From Desulfurobacteriaceae bacterium (GTDB lineage Bacteria; Aquificota; Aquificia; Desulfurobacteriales; Desulfurobacteriaceae), in assembly GCA_027013575.1 (NCBI GenBank), contig JALWGN010000053.1:1-34823 (forward strand): a stretch of DNA of 34,823 nucleotides, given 5' to 3'. A program made the position numbers and the translations under genes. Under the pieces are notes generated by a model. The model searched no databases, was not told where the DNA came from, and was given only the letters and a program-made list of their open reading frames with translations. Positions 16,512-25,061 of the stretch are shown here, in pieces. Each line of letters begins with the position of its first letter. The first letter of the stretch is position 1.

Positions 16512-17403
16512 AGGCTACTCCTTTTGTCTTCTCTGCTGCTCCCTCTTCAAACTCCACAAGTTCGTAGAGCTTCTCGCCGTAGATCCTCTTTACCAGAGCT
16601 GCGTTGAGGGCGTGTCCCGTCCTAAAGGCCGTTATTCTGGCAAGGAGAGGGTATCCGAGGATGTACAGGTCTCCGATGAGGTCAAGGGTTTTGTGGGCTA
16701 CAAACTCGTTTTCAAGTCTGAGGCCGCCCTCGTTCAGTATTCCGTAGTCGTCTATAACTATTGCGTTTTCTAAGCTTCCACCTTTTGCCAGCCCTGCTGC
16801 CCTTAGAGCTTCCACCTCCTGATAAAAACAGAAGGTTCTTGCTTTTGCTATCTCTTTGAAGTTCTCTAAGGTGTGAACGTAAACCAGCCTCTGGTGGCGA
16901 ACCTTCTTGTAGGTGTGGTTGAAGGAGATGGTGTTGTCTATCTCCAGCCGGTTTGAAGGCTCGGCGAGTATTCTTTTGTCCTCAAACTCAACCAGTACTT
17001 CTCTCTTCAGTACTGCGTACTTCCTCTTTTTGGAGAGCTCCTTAACTCCGGTCTCCTCAAGGAGGTAAACGTAGGGGGCGGAGCTCCCGTCAAGAATCGG
17101 CAGCTCTTCAGAGTCCAGGTAAACGAAGAGGTTGTCAACTCCAAATGCTGAAAGTGCAGCCATAAGGTGTTCAACGGTCTGAACGTTTACGCTACCGTCG
17201 GAGAGGTTCGTTGCGTAAAAGAGCCTGCTTAAGTACTCAGGAGATGCTTTAATTGAAGGAGAGCCCTTAAGATCTGTTCTTACAAAGACGATTCCTGTGT
17301 CGGCAGGTGCAGGAACCAGCCTTACGTTTACCTTTTTTCCTGTGTGAAGGCCTATTCCGCTGAAGGCCACTTCCTTTGCAAGGGTTCTCTGGTAAACCTG
17401 CAT
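16480..17403 (-). CDS. lpxC: UDP-3-O-acyl-N-acetylglucosamine deacetylase
   Basis: The start is the ATG at 17403 (MQVYQRTLAKEVAFSGIGLHTGK) behind AGGAG; 18 extra upstream codons carry no homology. The 307-residue enzyme has the zinc and catalytic motifs TVEHLMAAL (His79), ELPILDGSSAPYV, HKTLDLIGDL and GHALN. It does the committed step of lipid A synthesis in the cytoplasm, so the organism has an outer membrane with lipopolysaccharide. The C-terminus continues past the usual end with an acidic tail (EGAAEKTKGVAFGGEEAP), which also holds the start of the next gene. Confidence 0.96.
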   Translation of the reverse strand: MQVYQRTLAKEVAFSGIGLHTGKKVNVRLVPAPADTGIVFVRTDLKGSPSIKASPEYLSRLFYATNLSDGSVNVQTVEHLMAALSAFGVDNLFVYLDSEELPILDGSSAPYVYLLEETGVKELSKKRKYAVLKREVLVEFEDKRILAEPSNRLEIDNTISFNHTYKKVRHQRLVYVHTLENFKEIAKARTFCFYQEVEALRAAGLAKGGSLENAIVIDDYGILNEGGLRLENEFVAHKTLDLIGDLYILGYPLLARITAFRTGHALNAALVKRIYGEKLYELVEFEEGAAEKTKGVAFGGEEAPSVN

Positions 17404-17437
17404 CGGCTCTCCTAATATTAACGTTCTGCTGATGCAA

Positions 17438-17443
17438 ATTATA
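17438..17443 (-). promoter_or_regulatory. -10 box upstream of lpxC
   Basis: On the minus strand a perfect TATAAT lies 35 bases before the lpxC ATG, with the predicted transcript start near 17431. The -35 region 17 bases upstream (CTTAAA) is poor, so the assignment rests mainly on the -10 box and position. Confidence 0.4.
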
Positions 17444-17499
17444 TTCTTAATGTCCACTCTTTAAGTTGCTCTTTTCTGAACTTTAGTTGCAAACTTGCA

Positions 17500-19158
17500 T
17501 TAAACCTTTGCAACTGCCTTTTCCTCAACGCTTTCACAGAGCCCGCACACTTTGCAGCCGGGAAAGCATGTCGGCGTGGACTTTCTGCTGTAGGTTAACT
17601 GGTACTCTCTCCAGAGGTAGTCTCTCTTTATTCCGCTCTCCACCACGTCCCAGGGGAATATCTCGTCCTTTTCCCTCTCTCTGGTGTAGAGCTCCTCAAA
17701 GGGCAACCCCATCTCCTTCAGAACTTTCCTGAATGGAACCTTCTCAACGGCGCTTATCACGGCCGCTTCTCCCACTCTCGTGTCGCCCCTTGACACTATG
17801 GCCTGAAGGACGGCATCTCTAACGTTTTCGTGGGTCAGCCTTACCCCTTTTACCTTCCTGAGCTCTTTCCTGAGGAGTTTCAGCTTCTTCTCTATTACCG
17901 ACTTCGGGTTTAGCCCGTACCACTGGAACGGCGTAAACGGCTTTGCTATTACCGGGTTAACGCTGAGGTGTATCTCTCCCCTTACCCCTTTTTCCTTCCA
18001 GAACCTTCTGGCAATTTCAGAGAACTTCCCGGTCATTTCTGCTATGGCCTTTATATCTTCCTCTGTCTCCCCGGGAAGTCCTATCAGGAAGTAGAGCTTT
18101 ATGTTCTCTGCTCCGCTCTCAAGGGCCTTCTCTGCAAAGGAGAAGTACTTCTCGTCTGGGACTTTCTTATTTATGGCGAACCGGAGCTCCTCCCTTCCTG
18201 CCTCCGGAGCTATCGTTACGGTTTTCTGCCCGGATTCCCTGATAATCTCAAATACGGCAGGGGAGGGGGAGGAGGCCTTAAGTGAGGAGAAAGAGGCCTT
18301 AACGCCGTACTTTTTCAGAATCTGGTGGAGCTCCTCCATCTTTGAGTAGTCGGTTACCCCTGCTCCTATCAGGCCAACCCTGTCAACGTATTTAGATGCA
18401 AGGGCTATCTCCTTCTCAACAACCTCTAAACTCTTCTCCCTGTACGGAAGTCCCATGTAGGTTGCAACACAGAACCGGCACTTCTCTATGCAGCCTCTGT
18501 TGAGCTCAATCAGGAACATGTCTTTAAACGCAGCGTCTCCCGTAAGGAAGCAGGAGTGGGAGGGGGTTTCGGGAAACACCCTTGACCTGTATATCCTCTT
18601 TCTCTCTCCGATTATCTCTTCAACCATAAGACCGTTATAGCTGTAACTGTAGTCTCTGCTGACTATTACGTTGTCAAACTCCGACAGGGCTTCAAGGGTT
18701 GGAGAGTGCCGCAGAGCTCCGAAAACTTCCTCAATTCTACCTTCGGCCTCTCCTAAGTAGATGGCGTCAAACAGAGGAAGAAACGGTGCAGGGTTGTAGT
18801 AGAGGCCTATTCCCCCTCCAACTATCAAGGGAGAGCTCTCCCTTCTCTCCCTTAAAGGGTCTATTCCCCAGCCGGAGAGGAGCTCTGCGGCCTTAAAGAT
18901 GTGGTTCTCGTAAGTTATTGAGAAGGCGATAACATCAAAGTCCTTCGGGCTTAAACCCAGGAAGTAGGAGCTCTCAAACCCCTCAAAAATGAGGTCGCAG
19001 CTTACCCCCTCTATCTGGTTTAAGAGGGAGTATATCCTGTGGACTGCCAGGCTGGAGAGTCCTACCTTCTCCTCTCCTGGGTAAACCAGCAGGACTTTCA
19101 GGTCGCCGGCGTTGAACTCCAGATGGCAGCACTCGTTTATGATTACAAGTTCAGACAT
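17500..19158 (-). CDS. B12-binding-domain radical SAM protein (TIGR03960-like)
   Basis: The 552-residue protein begins with a Rossmann-like B12-binding domain (KVLLVYPGEEKVGLSSLAVH, IAFSITYENHI, PLIVGGGIGLYYNPAPF, FDAIYLGEAEG). It continues with the radical SAM motif ELNRGCIEKCRFC (Cys223, Cys227, Cys230) and barrel strands such as VTIAPEAGREELRFAINK and KLYFLIGLPGETEEDI. The C-terminus has four Cys (CFPGCKVCGLC, 531-541) preceded by SGIKRDYLWREY, as in the TIGR03960 family often found near ribosomal protein L21 and RNase G genes. The substrate is not known. The start sits only two bases after GGAGGT, which is unusually close. Confidence 0.85.
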   Translation of the reverse strand: MSELVIINECCHLEFNAGDLKVLLVYPGEEKVGLSSLAVHRIYSLLNQIEGVSCDLIFEGFESSYFLGLSPKDFDVIAFSITYENHIFKAAELLSGWGIDPLRERRESSPLIVGGGIGLYYNPAPFLPLFDAIYLGEAEGRIEEVFGALRHSPTLEALSEFDNVIVSRDYSYSYNGLMVEEIIGERKRIYRSRVFPETPSHSCFLTGDAAFKDMFLIELNRGCIEKCRFCVATYMGLPYREKSLEVVEKEIALASKYVDRVGLIGAGVTDYSKMEELHQILKKYGVKASFSSLKASSPSPAVFEIIRESGQKTVTIAPEAGREELRFAINKKVPDEKYFSFAEKALESGAENIKLYFLIGLPGETEEDIKAIAEMTGKFSEIARRFWKEKGVRGEIHLSVNPVIAKPFTPFQWYGLNPKSVIEKKLKLLRKELRKVKGVRLTHENVRDAVLQAIVSRGDTRVGEAAVISAVEKVPFRKVLKEMGLPFEELYTREREKDEIFPWDVVESGIKRDYLWREYQLTYSRKSTPTCFPGCKVCGLCESVEEKAVAKV

Positions 19159-19229
19159 AGACCTCCACTTCCTAATTAAAAATCGTTCTCACTTAAATAT
19201 GTCCCCAAATCTCTTTCCGTCAAAATAGA

Positions 19230-19251
19230 AAGGCCGCCCGAAGGCGGCCTT
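19230..19251 (-). terminator. Intrinsic terminator after hsp20
   Basis: AAGGCCGCC (19230-19238) pairs perfectly with GGCGGCCTT (19243-19251) around a CGAA loop. Read on the minus strand, the hairpin is followed by a T-rich run (TTCTATTTTG) and lies 37 bases after the hsp20 stop. It separates hsp20 from the radical SAM gene. Confidence 0.8.
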
Positions 19252-19287
19252 CATTTGCACCTTTTAAACTCTACTAACGGGTTGGAG

Positions 19288-19809
19288 TTACTTGCCCTCT
19301 TTGCCTTTGTCTTCCTTACCTTTGTCCTTCTCTTCCGGCTCTTTAACGATAATCTTAACCTCTTTTCTTGCCGTTTCGGCCTTAGGCAGCCTTATCTCTA
19401 AAATTCCCTTGTCGTAGTAAGCCTCTATTCCTTCCTCTTTAACCTCTACAGGGAGGGGAATTACCCTCTGGAACTCACCGTAGAAGGTTTCGCTGAAGAA
19501 GACGTTGTCCTTCTCCTCTTTCTTTTCCTGTTTCTTAACGCCCCTTATAATCAGGTAGTTCCCCCTTACCTTTACGTCTATGCTGTCTTTGTCAAGGCCG
19601 GGCATCTCTGCTCTTACAACGATCTCGTCGGGGGTTTCGTACATCTCTATTCTCGGCTCAAATCCCGCCTCAAAGCCGGGGAACTCTCTGAAACCGCCGA
19701 ACCCTCTCATCATTTCGGCCATCATTCTCTCTATTTCCTGGAACTGCCTGAACATATCCTCAAAGGGGTCAAATCCCCTTCTACCTCTTCCGAAGAATCC
19801 TCCAAACAT
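19288..19809 (-). CDS. Small heat-shock protein, Hsp20/alpha-crystallin family
   Basis: The 173-residue protein has a Gly-, Phe- and Met-rich N-terminal arm, then the alpha-crystallin domain at about residues 50-145 (PRIEMYETPDEIVVRAEMPGL, NYLIIRGVKK, YGEFQRVIPLPVEV, YDKGILEIRLPKA), and a charged tail of repeated Glu-Lys-Asp-Lys-Gly. It forms oligomers that hold unfolded proteins. A usual C-terminal Ile-x-Ile/Val anchor may be IIV in VKIIVKEP. It is a single-gene transcript with its own promoter and terminator. Confidence 0.95.
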   Translation of the reverse strand: MFGGFFGRGRRGFDPFEDMFRQFQEIERMMAEMMRGFGGFREFPGFEAGFEPRIEMYETPDEIVVRAEMPGLDKDSIDVKVRGNYLIIRGVKKQEKKEEKDNVFFSETFYGEFQRVIPLPVEVKEEGIEAYYDKGILEIRLPKAETARKEVKIIVKEPEEKDKGKEDKGKEGK

Positions 19810-19856
19810 CTCTCCCTCCTAAAATTTGGTTTTAATTAACTTCAAATCCTATTTTA

Positions 19857-19885
19857 ATATTAGTTCCCTCTGACTGTGGAGTCAA
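19857..19885 (-). promoter_or_regulatory. Promoter of hsp20
   Basis: On the minus strand TTGACT (19880-19885) and TAATAT (19857-19862) are separated by 17 bases and precede the hsp20 GGAGGGAG-ATG. The -35 box starts directly after the polX stop codon. No clear CIRCE or HAIR inverted repeat is seen here. Confidence 0.6.
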
Positions 19886-21610
19886 CTACTTAACGCCGAA
19901 CTTTTTCCTCTTCTCCTTTACAAAGCGGCGGAGCTCCCTCAATCCCCCTGTATTAACAACGTCTTTACTCTCAACCCAGCCTCTTCTGGCAGTTCCCACT
20001 CCCAGTTTCATCATCCACATGTGGTCTACGTGGTGGGAATCGGTGCTTATAACCAGCTTTACCCCGAACTTTACCGCCATTCTGCAGTGGGCGTCTCTCA
20101 GGTCAAGCCGGTTGTAGTAGGCGTTAACTTCAAGTGCAGTTCCCGTTTCAGCTGCAGCTTTCATCACCTTCTCAAGGTCTAACGGGTACCCTTCCCTCTG
20201 GCCGATTACCCTTCCGGTTGGGTGGGCTATTGCGTTTACGTAGGGGTTGTTTATCGCCTTTAAGAGCCTCTCTGTGTTGTCCTGGTTAAACCTTGAGTGG
20301 ATTGCCGCAACCACAAAATCAAGCTCCTTCAGAATTTCGTCGGGGTAGTCAAGGCTTCCGTCTGGGAGGATATCTACCTCCACTCCCTTGAGTATCTTTA
20401 CCTTCCCTTTAAACTTCTCGTTGAGTCTGTCTATCTCGTAGTTTCTCCTCTCTAACTCCTCCTCTGAAAGGCCGTTTGCAACTTTTAAGCTTTTAGAGTG
20501 GTCTGTTATTGCAACGTACCTGTATCCCATCTCAACGGCTTTTCTTGCTATCTCCTCTATCGTTGAGGCTCCGTCTGACCAGTTTGAGTGGATGTGAAGG
20601 TCTCCCTTTATCTCGTCGTAACCTACCAGTTTAGGTAACCTGTGTTCTAAAGCGGCTTCAATCTCTCCGGTATCTTCCCTTATTTCAGGAGGGGGAGTAT
20701 CCATTCCGAGGGCGCTGTAGATCTCCTCTTCTGTCCTTCCTGCTATTCTCTCATCGCCTTTAAACAGGCCGTACTCGTTGAGTTTGTATCCCAGCTTCAG
20801 GCAGATGGTTCTCAGGTGTATGTTGTGGGCTTTTGAGCCTGTAAAGTACTGAAGAGCTGCTCCGTAGGAGTCGGGTTCTGTTACCCTCAGGTCAACCTGT
20901 TCACCCTCTTCAACTATTACCGTTGCTTTCTTTGTTCCCTTCCAGAGAACTTCCTTTACGTTTGGAAGGTTTACAAAGGCCTCTATGATTTCAAGGTTGT
21001 TTCCCGTTGCCAGTATGTCTATGTCTCCAACGGTCTCTTTCATTCTTCTGGTTGATCCGCACACAGATATTCTGTCTACTGCTGAGTGTTCCTTGAGCTG
21101 ATTAACGATTCTGTCTGCTATAAATACCGCAACGCCTAAGAGTATTCTGCCGCCGCTCTTCTCAAGGAGCTCTATCCCTTTCTTTATCTTCTCAACCTTT
21201 TTTGGGCCGAACCCCGGAAGTTTAAGGAGGTCTCCCCTCTCAATTGCTCTCTTCAGGTCTTCAATACTCCTTATTCCAAGCTCGTCGTACAGGAGTTTAA
21301 CCGTTTTGGGGCCTACTCCCGGAATGTCTAACAGCGTAAAGATCGTGTCGGGAACTTGCTGTTTCAGTTTCTCAAACTCTTCAATCTTTCCGGTTCTTAA
21401 AAACTCAAGGATTTTTGCCTGAAGCCTCTGGCCTATTCCGGGAAGCTGGGAGAGTTTCCCCTCTCTCGCAAGGAGCTCTATGTCTTCAGAGAGGTCTCTT
21501 ATCAGCCTTGCTGCGTTTCTGTACGCTCTTACGTGGTAGGGGTTATCTCCTAAAAACTCCAGTATGTCTGCCCACTTATCAAATATGTCTGCCAGCTCTT
21601 TGTTCTTCAT
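19886..21610 (-). CDS. polX: DNA polymerase X family protein with PHP domain
   Basis: The 574-residue protein has the bacterial PolX order. An N-terminal helix-hairpin-helix domain (QLPGIGQRLQAKI, DIPGVGPKTVKLL, KLPGFGPKKVEKI) is followed by a nucleotidyltransferase palm with CGSTRRMKETVGDIDIL (Asp196, Asp198) and VDLRV (Asp240). A C-terminal PHP phosphoesterase domain carries HIHSNWSDG (339-347), AITDHS, GVEVDIL, IHSRF, AHPTGR, and STDSHHVDHM, where His and Asp bind metals. It fills gaps and trims ends in base-excision repair. Length is standard. It is divergent from the thioesterase gene across only 43 bases. Confidence 0.95.
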   Translation of the reverse strand: MKNKELADIFDKWADILEFLGDNPYHVRAYRNAARLIRDLSEDIELLAREGKLSQLPGIGQRLQAKILEFLRTGKIEEFEKLKQQVPDTIFTLLDIPGVGPKTVKLLYDELGIRSIEDLKRAIERGDLLKLPGFGPKKVEKIKKGIELLEKSGGRILLGVAVFIADRIVNQLKEHSAVDRISVCGSTRRMKETVGDIDILATGNNLEIIEAFVNLPNVKEVLWKGTKKATVIVEEGEQVDLRVTEPDSYGAALQYFTGSKAHNIHLRTICLKLGYKLNEYGLFKGDERIAGRTEEEIYSALGMDTPPPEIREDTGEIEAALEHRLPKLVGYDEIKGDLHIHSNWSDGASTIEEIARKAVEMGYRYVAITDHSKSLKVANGLSEEELERRNYEIDRLNEKFKGKVKILKGVEVDILPDGSLDYPDEILKELDFVVAAIHSRFNQDNTERLLKAINNPYVNAIAHPTGRVIGQREGYPLDLEKVMKAAAETGTALEVNAYYNRLDLRDAHCRMAVKFGVKLVISTDSHHVDHMWMMKLGVGTARRGWVESKDVVNTGGLRELRRFVKEKRKKFGVK

Positions 21611-21638
21611 CTCTACCTCCCCACCTCTATTTATAACC

Positions 21639-21644
21639 TATAAT
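21639..21644 (+). promoter_or_regulatory. -10 box very close to the thioesterase start
   Basis: TATAAT ends nine bases before the ATG at 21654, so a transcript from it would begin only about two or three bases before the start codon. No Shine-Dalgarno sequence is visible before that ATG. The message may be leaderless. The -35 region is not convincing. Confidence 0.4.
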
Positions 21645-21653
21645 TCAACTGCT

Positions 21654-22064
21654 ATGGAAGGGAAAGAGCTGAGAAGGGACAACTACTGTTTCGTGTGCGG
21701 TGAAGAGAACCCGAAAGGTATGCACCTTAAGTTTCACAGGGAAAACGGCAGAGTTTTCAGCCGCTTTTCGCTCCCAAAGTACTACCAGGGTTACGACGGG
21801 GTAATTCACGGCGGGATAATCTCCCTGATTCTGGATGAGTCTATGGCTTACCTTCAGGGGGTTGAGGAGCGGTTCCTTACAGGGAAGATAACCGTTCGGT
21901 TCCACTCCCCTCTCTACGTTGGGGAGGAGGTTGAGGTTGAGGCCTGGGTTGAGGAGGAGAGGAAGAGGTTTAAGGTAACTAAGGCTGTGATGAGGAAAAC
22001 TTCAGGCGAAAAGGTTGCAGAGGCCGAAGCTTTAATGTTTGTGTTTAAGGAGAGAGAAAAATGA
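21654..22064 (+). CDS. PaaI-family hotdog thioesterase
   Basis: From ATG 21654 the 136-residue protein reads CFVCGEENPKGMHLKFHRE, then GVIHGGIISLILDESMAYL and ITVRFHSPLYVGEEVEVEAWV, the hotdog-fold pattern with the catalytic His-Gly-Gly and Asp/Glu helix of the 4HBT/PaaI group. It probably hydrolyses an acyl-CoA or acyl carrier thioester. An in-frame start at 21564 would give 30 extra residues of no sense over the divergent polX gene and was not used. The stop overlaps the next gene's ATG by four bases. Confidence 0.88.
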   Translation: MEGKELRRDNYCFVCGEENPKGMHLKFHRENGRVFSRFSLPKYYQGYDGVIHGGIISLILDESMAYLQGVEERFLTGKITVRFHSPLYVGEEVEVEAWVEEERKRFKVTKAVMRKTSGEKVAEAEALMFVFKEREK

Positions 22065-23140
22065 GGAAGTTTCTGGCGTCTTTTTTCCTTCTCTTCCCGC
22101 TGGTTTCTCAGGCACAGGAGTTTCAGGTTGTTTCAAGTGCGGCCTCCGTAAGGCAGGTTCCTATGGGTCAGATTGAGAAGACCCTTAACCGGGGAGATAG
22201 AGCTCCCCTTACCTCACTCTTCACTTTCTGGGGGAAGACCAAAAACGGCTGGGTAAACCTTGACTACACCAGTTTTAACTTCCCTTTTGAGAAAGTTATG
22301 GGGGAGCTCCCCCTGAAGTTCTCCATTATCACCTCTCCTGAAGAGGTTGACGGGCTGAAACTGAACGAGAACGACGTTCTGTACGTTGCTAAGGTGGAAG
22401 ACGGAAAGGCCGTCTGTCTCTTTAAAAACCGTGCCTTTTTGGTTCCAGAAAAAGATTTAGATGTTGAGTCCTCCACCTTCTCAGTTATTGTTGTCAACAG
22501 AAAGGCTACGCTCTCAGACGGAGTTTACTCCGTCACTTTAAAGCCCGGAACAGCCCTTTTAAAGGGGAACGGAGGTTACATCTACAGGAACCACTTCTAC
22601 ACCTCTCTTGAACCGGTAAGGAGAGAGACTTCCGTTGACCTTGACACCGTTCTTAAGGAGATAAACCGACTGGTTGACATTTTCAACAGCGCGAAGTTCT
22701 CCTCCTCTCTTGCCGACAGGCTCGGTTACTACGTTAAAACGATGCCCGTTAGAGACCAGGACGTTGAACTTGTCAGAACCGATGACGGAGGCGTTGGCGT
22801 AGTTGTTACCTTAAGGTACAAGTTCTACCTGAAAAACGGAGAGCCTATAGAGGGAAGAAAGACGAGACTCTTCCTTAAAGAGTCAAACTACGAGTTCTGG
22901 AGGAAGCTCTCGGAAGATCTCTTCAAGTCGGGAGTTGATAAATTTGTTGACATAAGAGTTTACAGGTTTAACGGAAAAGACTCTTACGAGGATTGCGGCT
23001 TCGTTGATACGAGCTACCACCTTTATAAACTCGGGTACCTGAAGAACTGGAAGAAGTTCCTTGACTCTTCAGAGTCAAACCTCAGCGACGACCTCTGGTT
23101 CTTTGCAGACGAAGTCTACGAGAGGTTGGAGGATGATTAG
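22061..23140 (+). CDS. Exported protein with N-terminal SH3-like domain, otherwise unrecognised
   Basis: The 359-residue protein has a signal peptide (MRKFLASFFLLFPLVSQAQ). Residues about 20-75 (VVSSAASVRQVPMGQIEKTLNRG ... KNGWVNLDYTSF) look like a bacterial SH3 domain, which often binds cell wall. The rest alternates strands with a helix at about 200-225 and ends in a helical, acidic region (SNLSDDLWFFADEVYERLEDD). No catalytic motif seen. It should act in the periplasm. It overlaps the thioesterase stop and the yggS start, so it is translated within this operon. Confidence 0.7.
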   Translation: MRKFLASFFLLFPLVSQAQEFQVVSSAASVRQVPMGQIEKTLNRGDRAPLTSLFTFWGKTKNGWVNLDYTSFNFPFEKVMGELPLKFSIITSPEEVDGLKLNENDVLYVAKVEDGKAVCLFKNRAFLVPEKDLDVESSTFSVIVVNRKATLSDGVYSVTLKPGTALLKGNGGYIYRNHFYTSLEPVRRETSVDLDTVLKEINRLVDIFNSAKFSSSLADRLGYYVKTMPVRDQDVELVRTDDGGVGVVVTLRYKFYLKNGEPIEGRKTRLFLKESNYEFWRKLSEDLFKSGVDKFVDIRVYRFNGKDSYEDCGFVDTSYHLYKLGYLKNWKKFLDSSESNLSDDLWFFADEVYERLEDD

Positions 23141-23822
23141 AGAGAACTGCGAGAGAATAATGGAAGAGATAGAAAAGGCGTGCCAGAGGGCTGGAAGGAG
23201 ACCTGAAGAAGTAAGGCTCCTTGCCGCCACAAAGACCAGAACCCCCGACGAGATAAGGGAGGCTTACAGCATTGGTATCAGGCTCTTTGGGGAGAACAGG
23301 GTTCAGGAGGCACGGGAGAAGATACCTCAGCTTAAAGACCTTGAGGGTGCAGAGTGGCACATGATAGGCCACCTCCAGACGAACAAAGTCAAGTACGCCG
23401 TTGAGCTCTTTAACTGTATAGAGACTTTAGACAGGAAGGAGCTCGTTGACGAGCTCCTGAAGAGAATGGAGAGAAAAGGTGTTGAGAGTATGAAACTGCT
23501 GGTAGAGGTTAAGCTCTCCCCCGAGGAGTCAAAACACGGCTGTTCTCCCGAAAAGGTTGAGGAGCTCCTTGAGTACACCCTTCAGTTCCCCCAGCTGAAA
23601 GTTTTAGGTTTTATGACCGTTCCTCCGTACCTTGAAAACCCTGAAGAAGTTCGGCCGTTTTTCAGGGAGCTCCGCCAGGTAAGGGACAGAATGGAGAGGG
23701 TGTTCGGGAGGGAGTTCCCGGAGCTCTCCATGGGAATGTCCCACGACTTTCCCGTTGCTGTTGAAGAAGGAGCTACAATTGTAAGAATAGGAACCGCCCT
23801 TTTCGGCCCGAGGTCAAAATGA
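23133..23822 (+). CDS. yggS: YggS-family pyridoxal phosphate homeostasis protein
   Basis: The start is the ATG at 23133 behind GTTGGAGG, inside the end of the previous gene; an upstream in-frame extension to 23061 is a shadow. The 229-residue protein has RLLAATKTRTPDEIREAY (Lys34 binds PLP), LFGENRVQEAREKI, WHMIGHLQTNKVK, CIETLDRKEL, HGCSPE and the C-terminal SMGMSHDFPVAVEEGATIVRIGTALFG. These are the PLPBP signatures. It binds PLP without known catalysis and keeps B6 and amino-acid pools in balance. It overlaps the DUF2283 gene by four bases. Confidence 0.96.
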   Translation: MIRENCERIMEEIEKACQRAGRRPEEVRLLAATKTRTPDEIREAYSIGIRLFGENRVQEAREKIPQLKDLEGAEWHMIGHLQTNKVKYAVELFNCIETLDRKELVDELLKRMERKGVESMKLLVEVKLSPEESKHGCSPEKVEELLEYTLQFPQLKVLGFMTVPPYLENPEEVRPFFRELRQVRDRMERVFGREFPELSMGMSHDFPVAVEEGATIVRIGTALFGPRSK

Positions 23823-24052
23823 AGGTCTTTTACGACAGCGAAGTAGATGCCCTGTACATCAGGTTCAACGATTTGAAACCTGAAGGGGTAGTTGAAGTTG
23901 AGGAAGGTGTAAACCTTGACGTAACTAAAGATGGCAAAATTGTCGGTATAGAGATACTGAATGCTTCGGAAAAAGTAGGGGTAGATACAGTTTTTAACTA
24001 CTCACTGATACTGAAAGACTACGAAACTGCAGATGTTGGAGGGAAGGAATGA
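23819..24052 (+). CDS. DUF2283-family small protein
   Basis: The 77-residue protein MKVFYDSEVDALYIRFND...VEEGVNLDVTKDGKIVGIEILNASE matches the DUF2283 pattern: an antiparallel beta sheet with the sequence D-x-D-ALYI near the start and D-x-x-G-x-IVGIEIL in the centre. The function is unknown; members are often near toxin-antitoxin pairs but here it is in a housekeeping operon, overlapping yggS and the DHQ synthase gene by four bases each (ATGA). Confidence 0.85.
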   Translation: MKVFYDSEVDALYIRFNDLKPEGVVEVEEGVNLDVTKDGKIVGIEILNASEKVGVDTVFNYSLILKDYETADVGGKE

Positions 24053-25053
24053 AGAAGGAGTTAATCGTTTACGTTAAAGACCCAAAGAACAAAAAAGTTG
24101 TTACTGCTGCCCTTGAATCTGGAGTTTCGGCTCTTCTTTTAGACAAACCTGAGAGTGAAAAGGTGAAGAGACTTGCCAAAGTAAAGACGATTGCCCCAGA
24201 CGGAGACTACAAGCTCGGGGAAGACTACGTTATCGTTGAGATAAAGGGGAAGGAGGACGAGGAGAGAGCTGCGGAGCTCCTCAAAAAAGGCAAAAAGGTA
24301 ATAGTCAAAACAACCGACTGGACGATAATTCCCCTTGAGAACCTCCTGGCTCAGGGAGACGAAGTTTACGCCTGGGTAAGGAACGCAGAAGAGGCTGAAA
24401 CTGCAATAACGATTCTTGAAAAGGGAGTTAAAGGGGTAGTTCTTGACACAGAAGACGTTAACGAGATAAAGGCTGCCGGCGAGGCCATTAACCTTTCAGG
24501 GGAAAAAGTTAAACTTGAAGTGGCAAAGATAACCAGAGTAAAACCGATAGGTATGTGCGACAGGGTCTGTATAGACACCTGCTCCAACATGACCCGGGGA
24601 GAGGGAGCTCTCGTTGGAAACTCCTCTGCCGGAATGTTCTTAGTCCACGCAGAGACCGAGTCCAACCCCTACGTTGCCGCAAGGCCTTTCAGGGTTAACG
24701 CAGGAGCCGTTCACATGTACGTTCGCCTTCCGGGAGGTAAAACCAAGTACCTTGCAGAGATAGAGAGCGGCGACGAGGTAATGATTTACAACTACAAAGG
24801 GGAAGGAAGGGTTGCCTACGTAGGAAGGGCAAAAGTTGAAAGGCGCCCCATGCTCCTCATAGAGGCCAGAACAGAAGAGGGTAAAAAGGTTTCAGCAATC
24901 CTTCAGAACGCAGAAACAATAAGGCTTACCTCCCCAAAAGGAGAGCCCATTTCGGTAGTTGACCTTAAAGAAGGAGACGAAGTTCTCGTTTACACAGAGG
25001 AGCCCGGACGGCACTTTGGAATGAAGGTAAAAGAGACGATAGTTGAGAAGTAG
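24049..25053 (+). CDS. 3-Dehydroquinate synthase II (archaeal type)
   Basis: The 334-residue protein has the DHQ synthase II pattern: VIVKTTDWTIIPLENLLA, VKGVVLDT, ITRVKPIGMCDRVCIDTCS, GEGALVGNSSAGMFLVHAE, YVAARPFRVNAGAVHMYV and RPMLLIEA. It is unrelated in fold to bacterial AroB. It oxidises and cyclises 2-amino-3,7-dideoxy-D-threo-hept-6-ulosonate to dehydroquinate with NAD, the archaeal route to the shikimate pathway that is also found in Aquificota and some deltaproteobacteria. The aldolase for the preceding step is not in the window. ATG 24049 overlaps the DUF2283 stop. Confidence 0.92.
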   Translation: MKKELIVYVKDPKNKKVVTAALESGVSALLLDKPESEKVKRLAKVKTIAPDGDYKLGEDYVIVEIKGKEDEERAAELLKKGKKVIVKTTDWTIIPLENLLAQGDEVYAWVRNAEEAETAITILEKGVKGVVLDTEDVNEIKAAGEAINLSGEKVKLEVAKITRVKPIGMCDRVCIDTCSNMTRGEGALVGNSSAGMFLVHAETESNPYVAARPFRVNAGAVHMYVRLPGGKTKYLAEIESGDEVMIYNYKGEGRVAYVGRAKVERRPMLLIEARTEEGKKVSAILQNAETIRLTSPKGEPISVVDLKEGDEVLVYTEEPGRHFGMKVKETIVEK

Positions 25054-25061
25054 GAGGAGGT

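Noticed and set aside
19230-19251. Plus-strand terminator
   Set aside because: The neighbouring genes are on the minus strand and the T-rich tail follows the hairpin on that strand.
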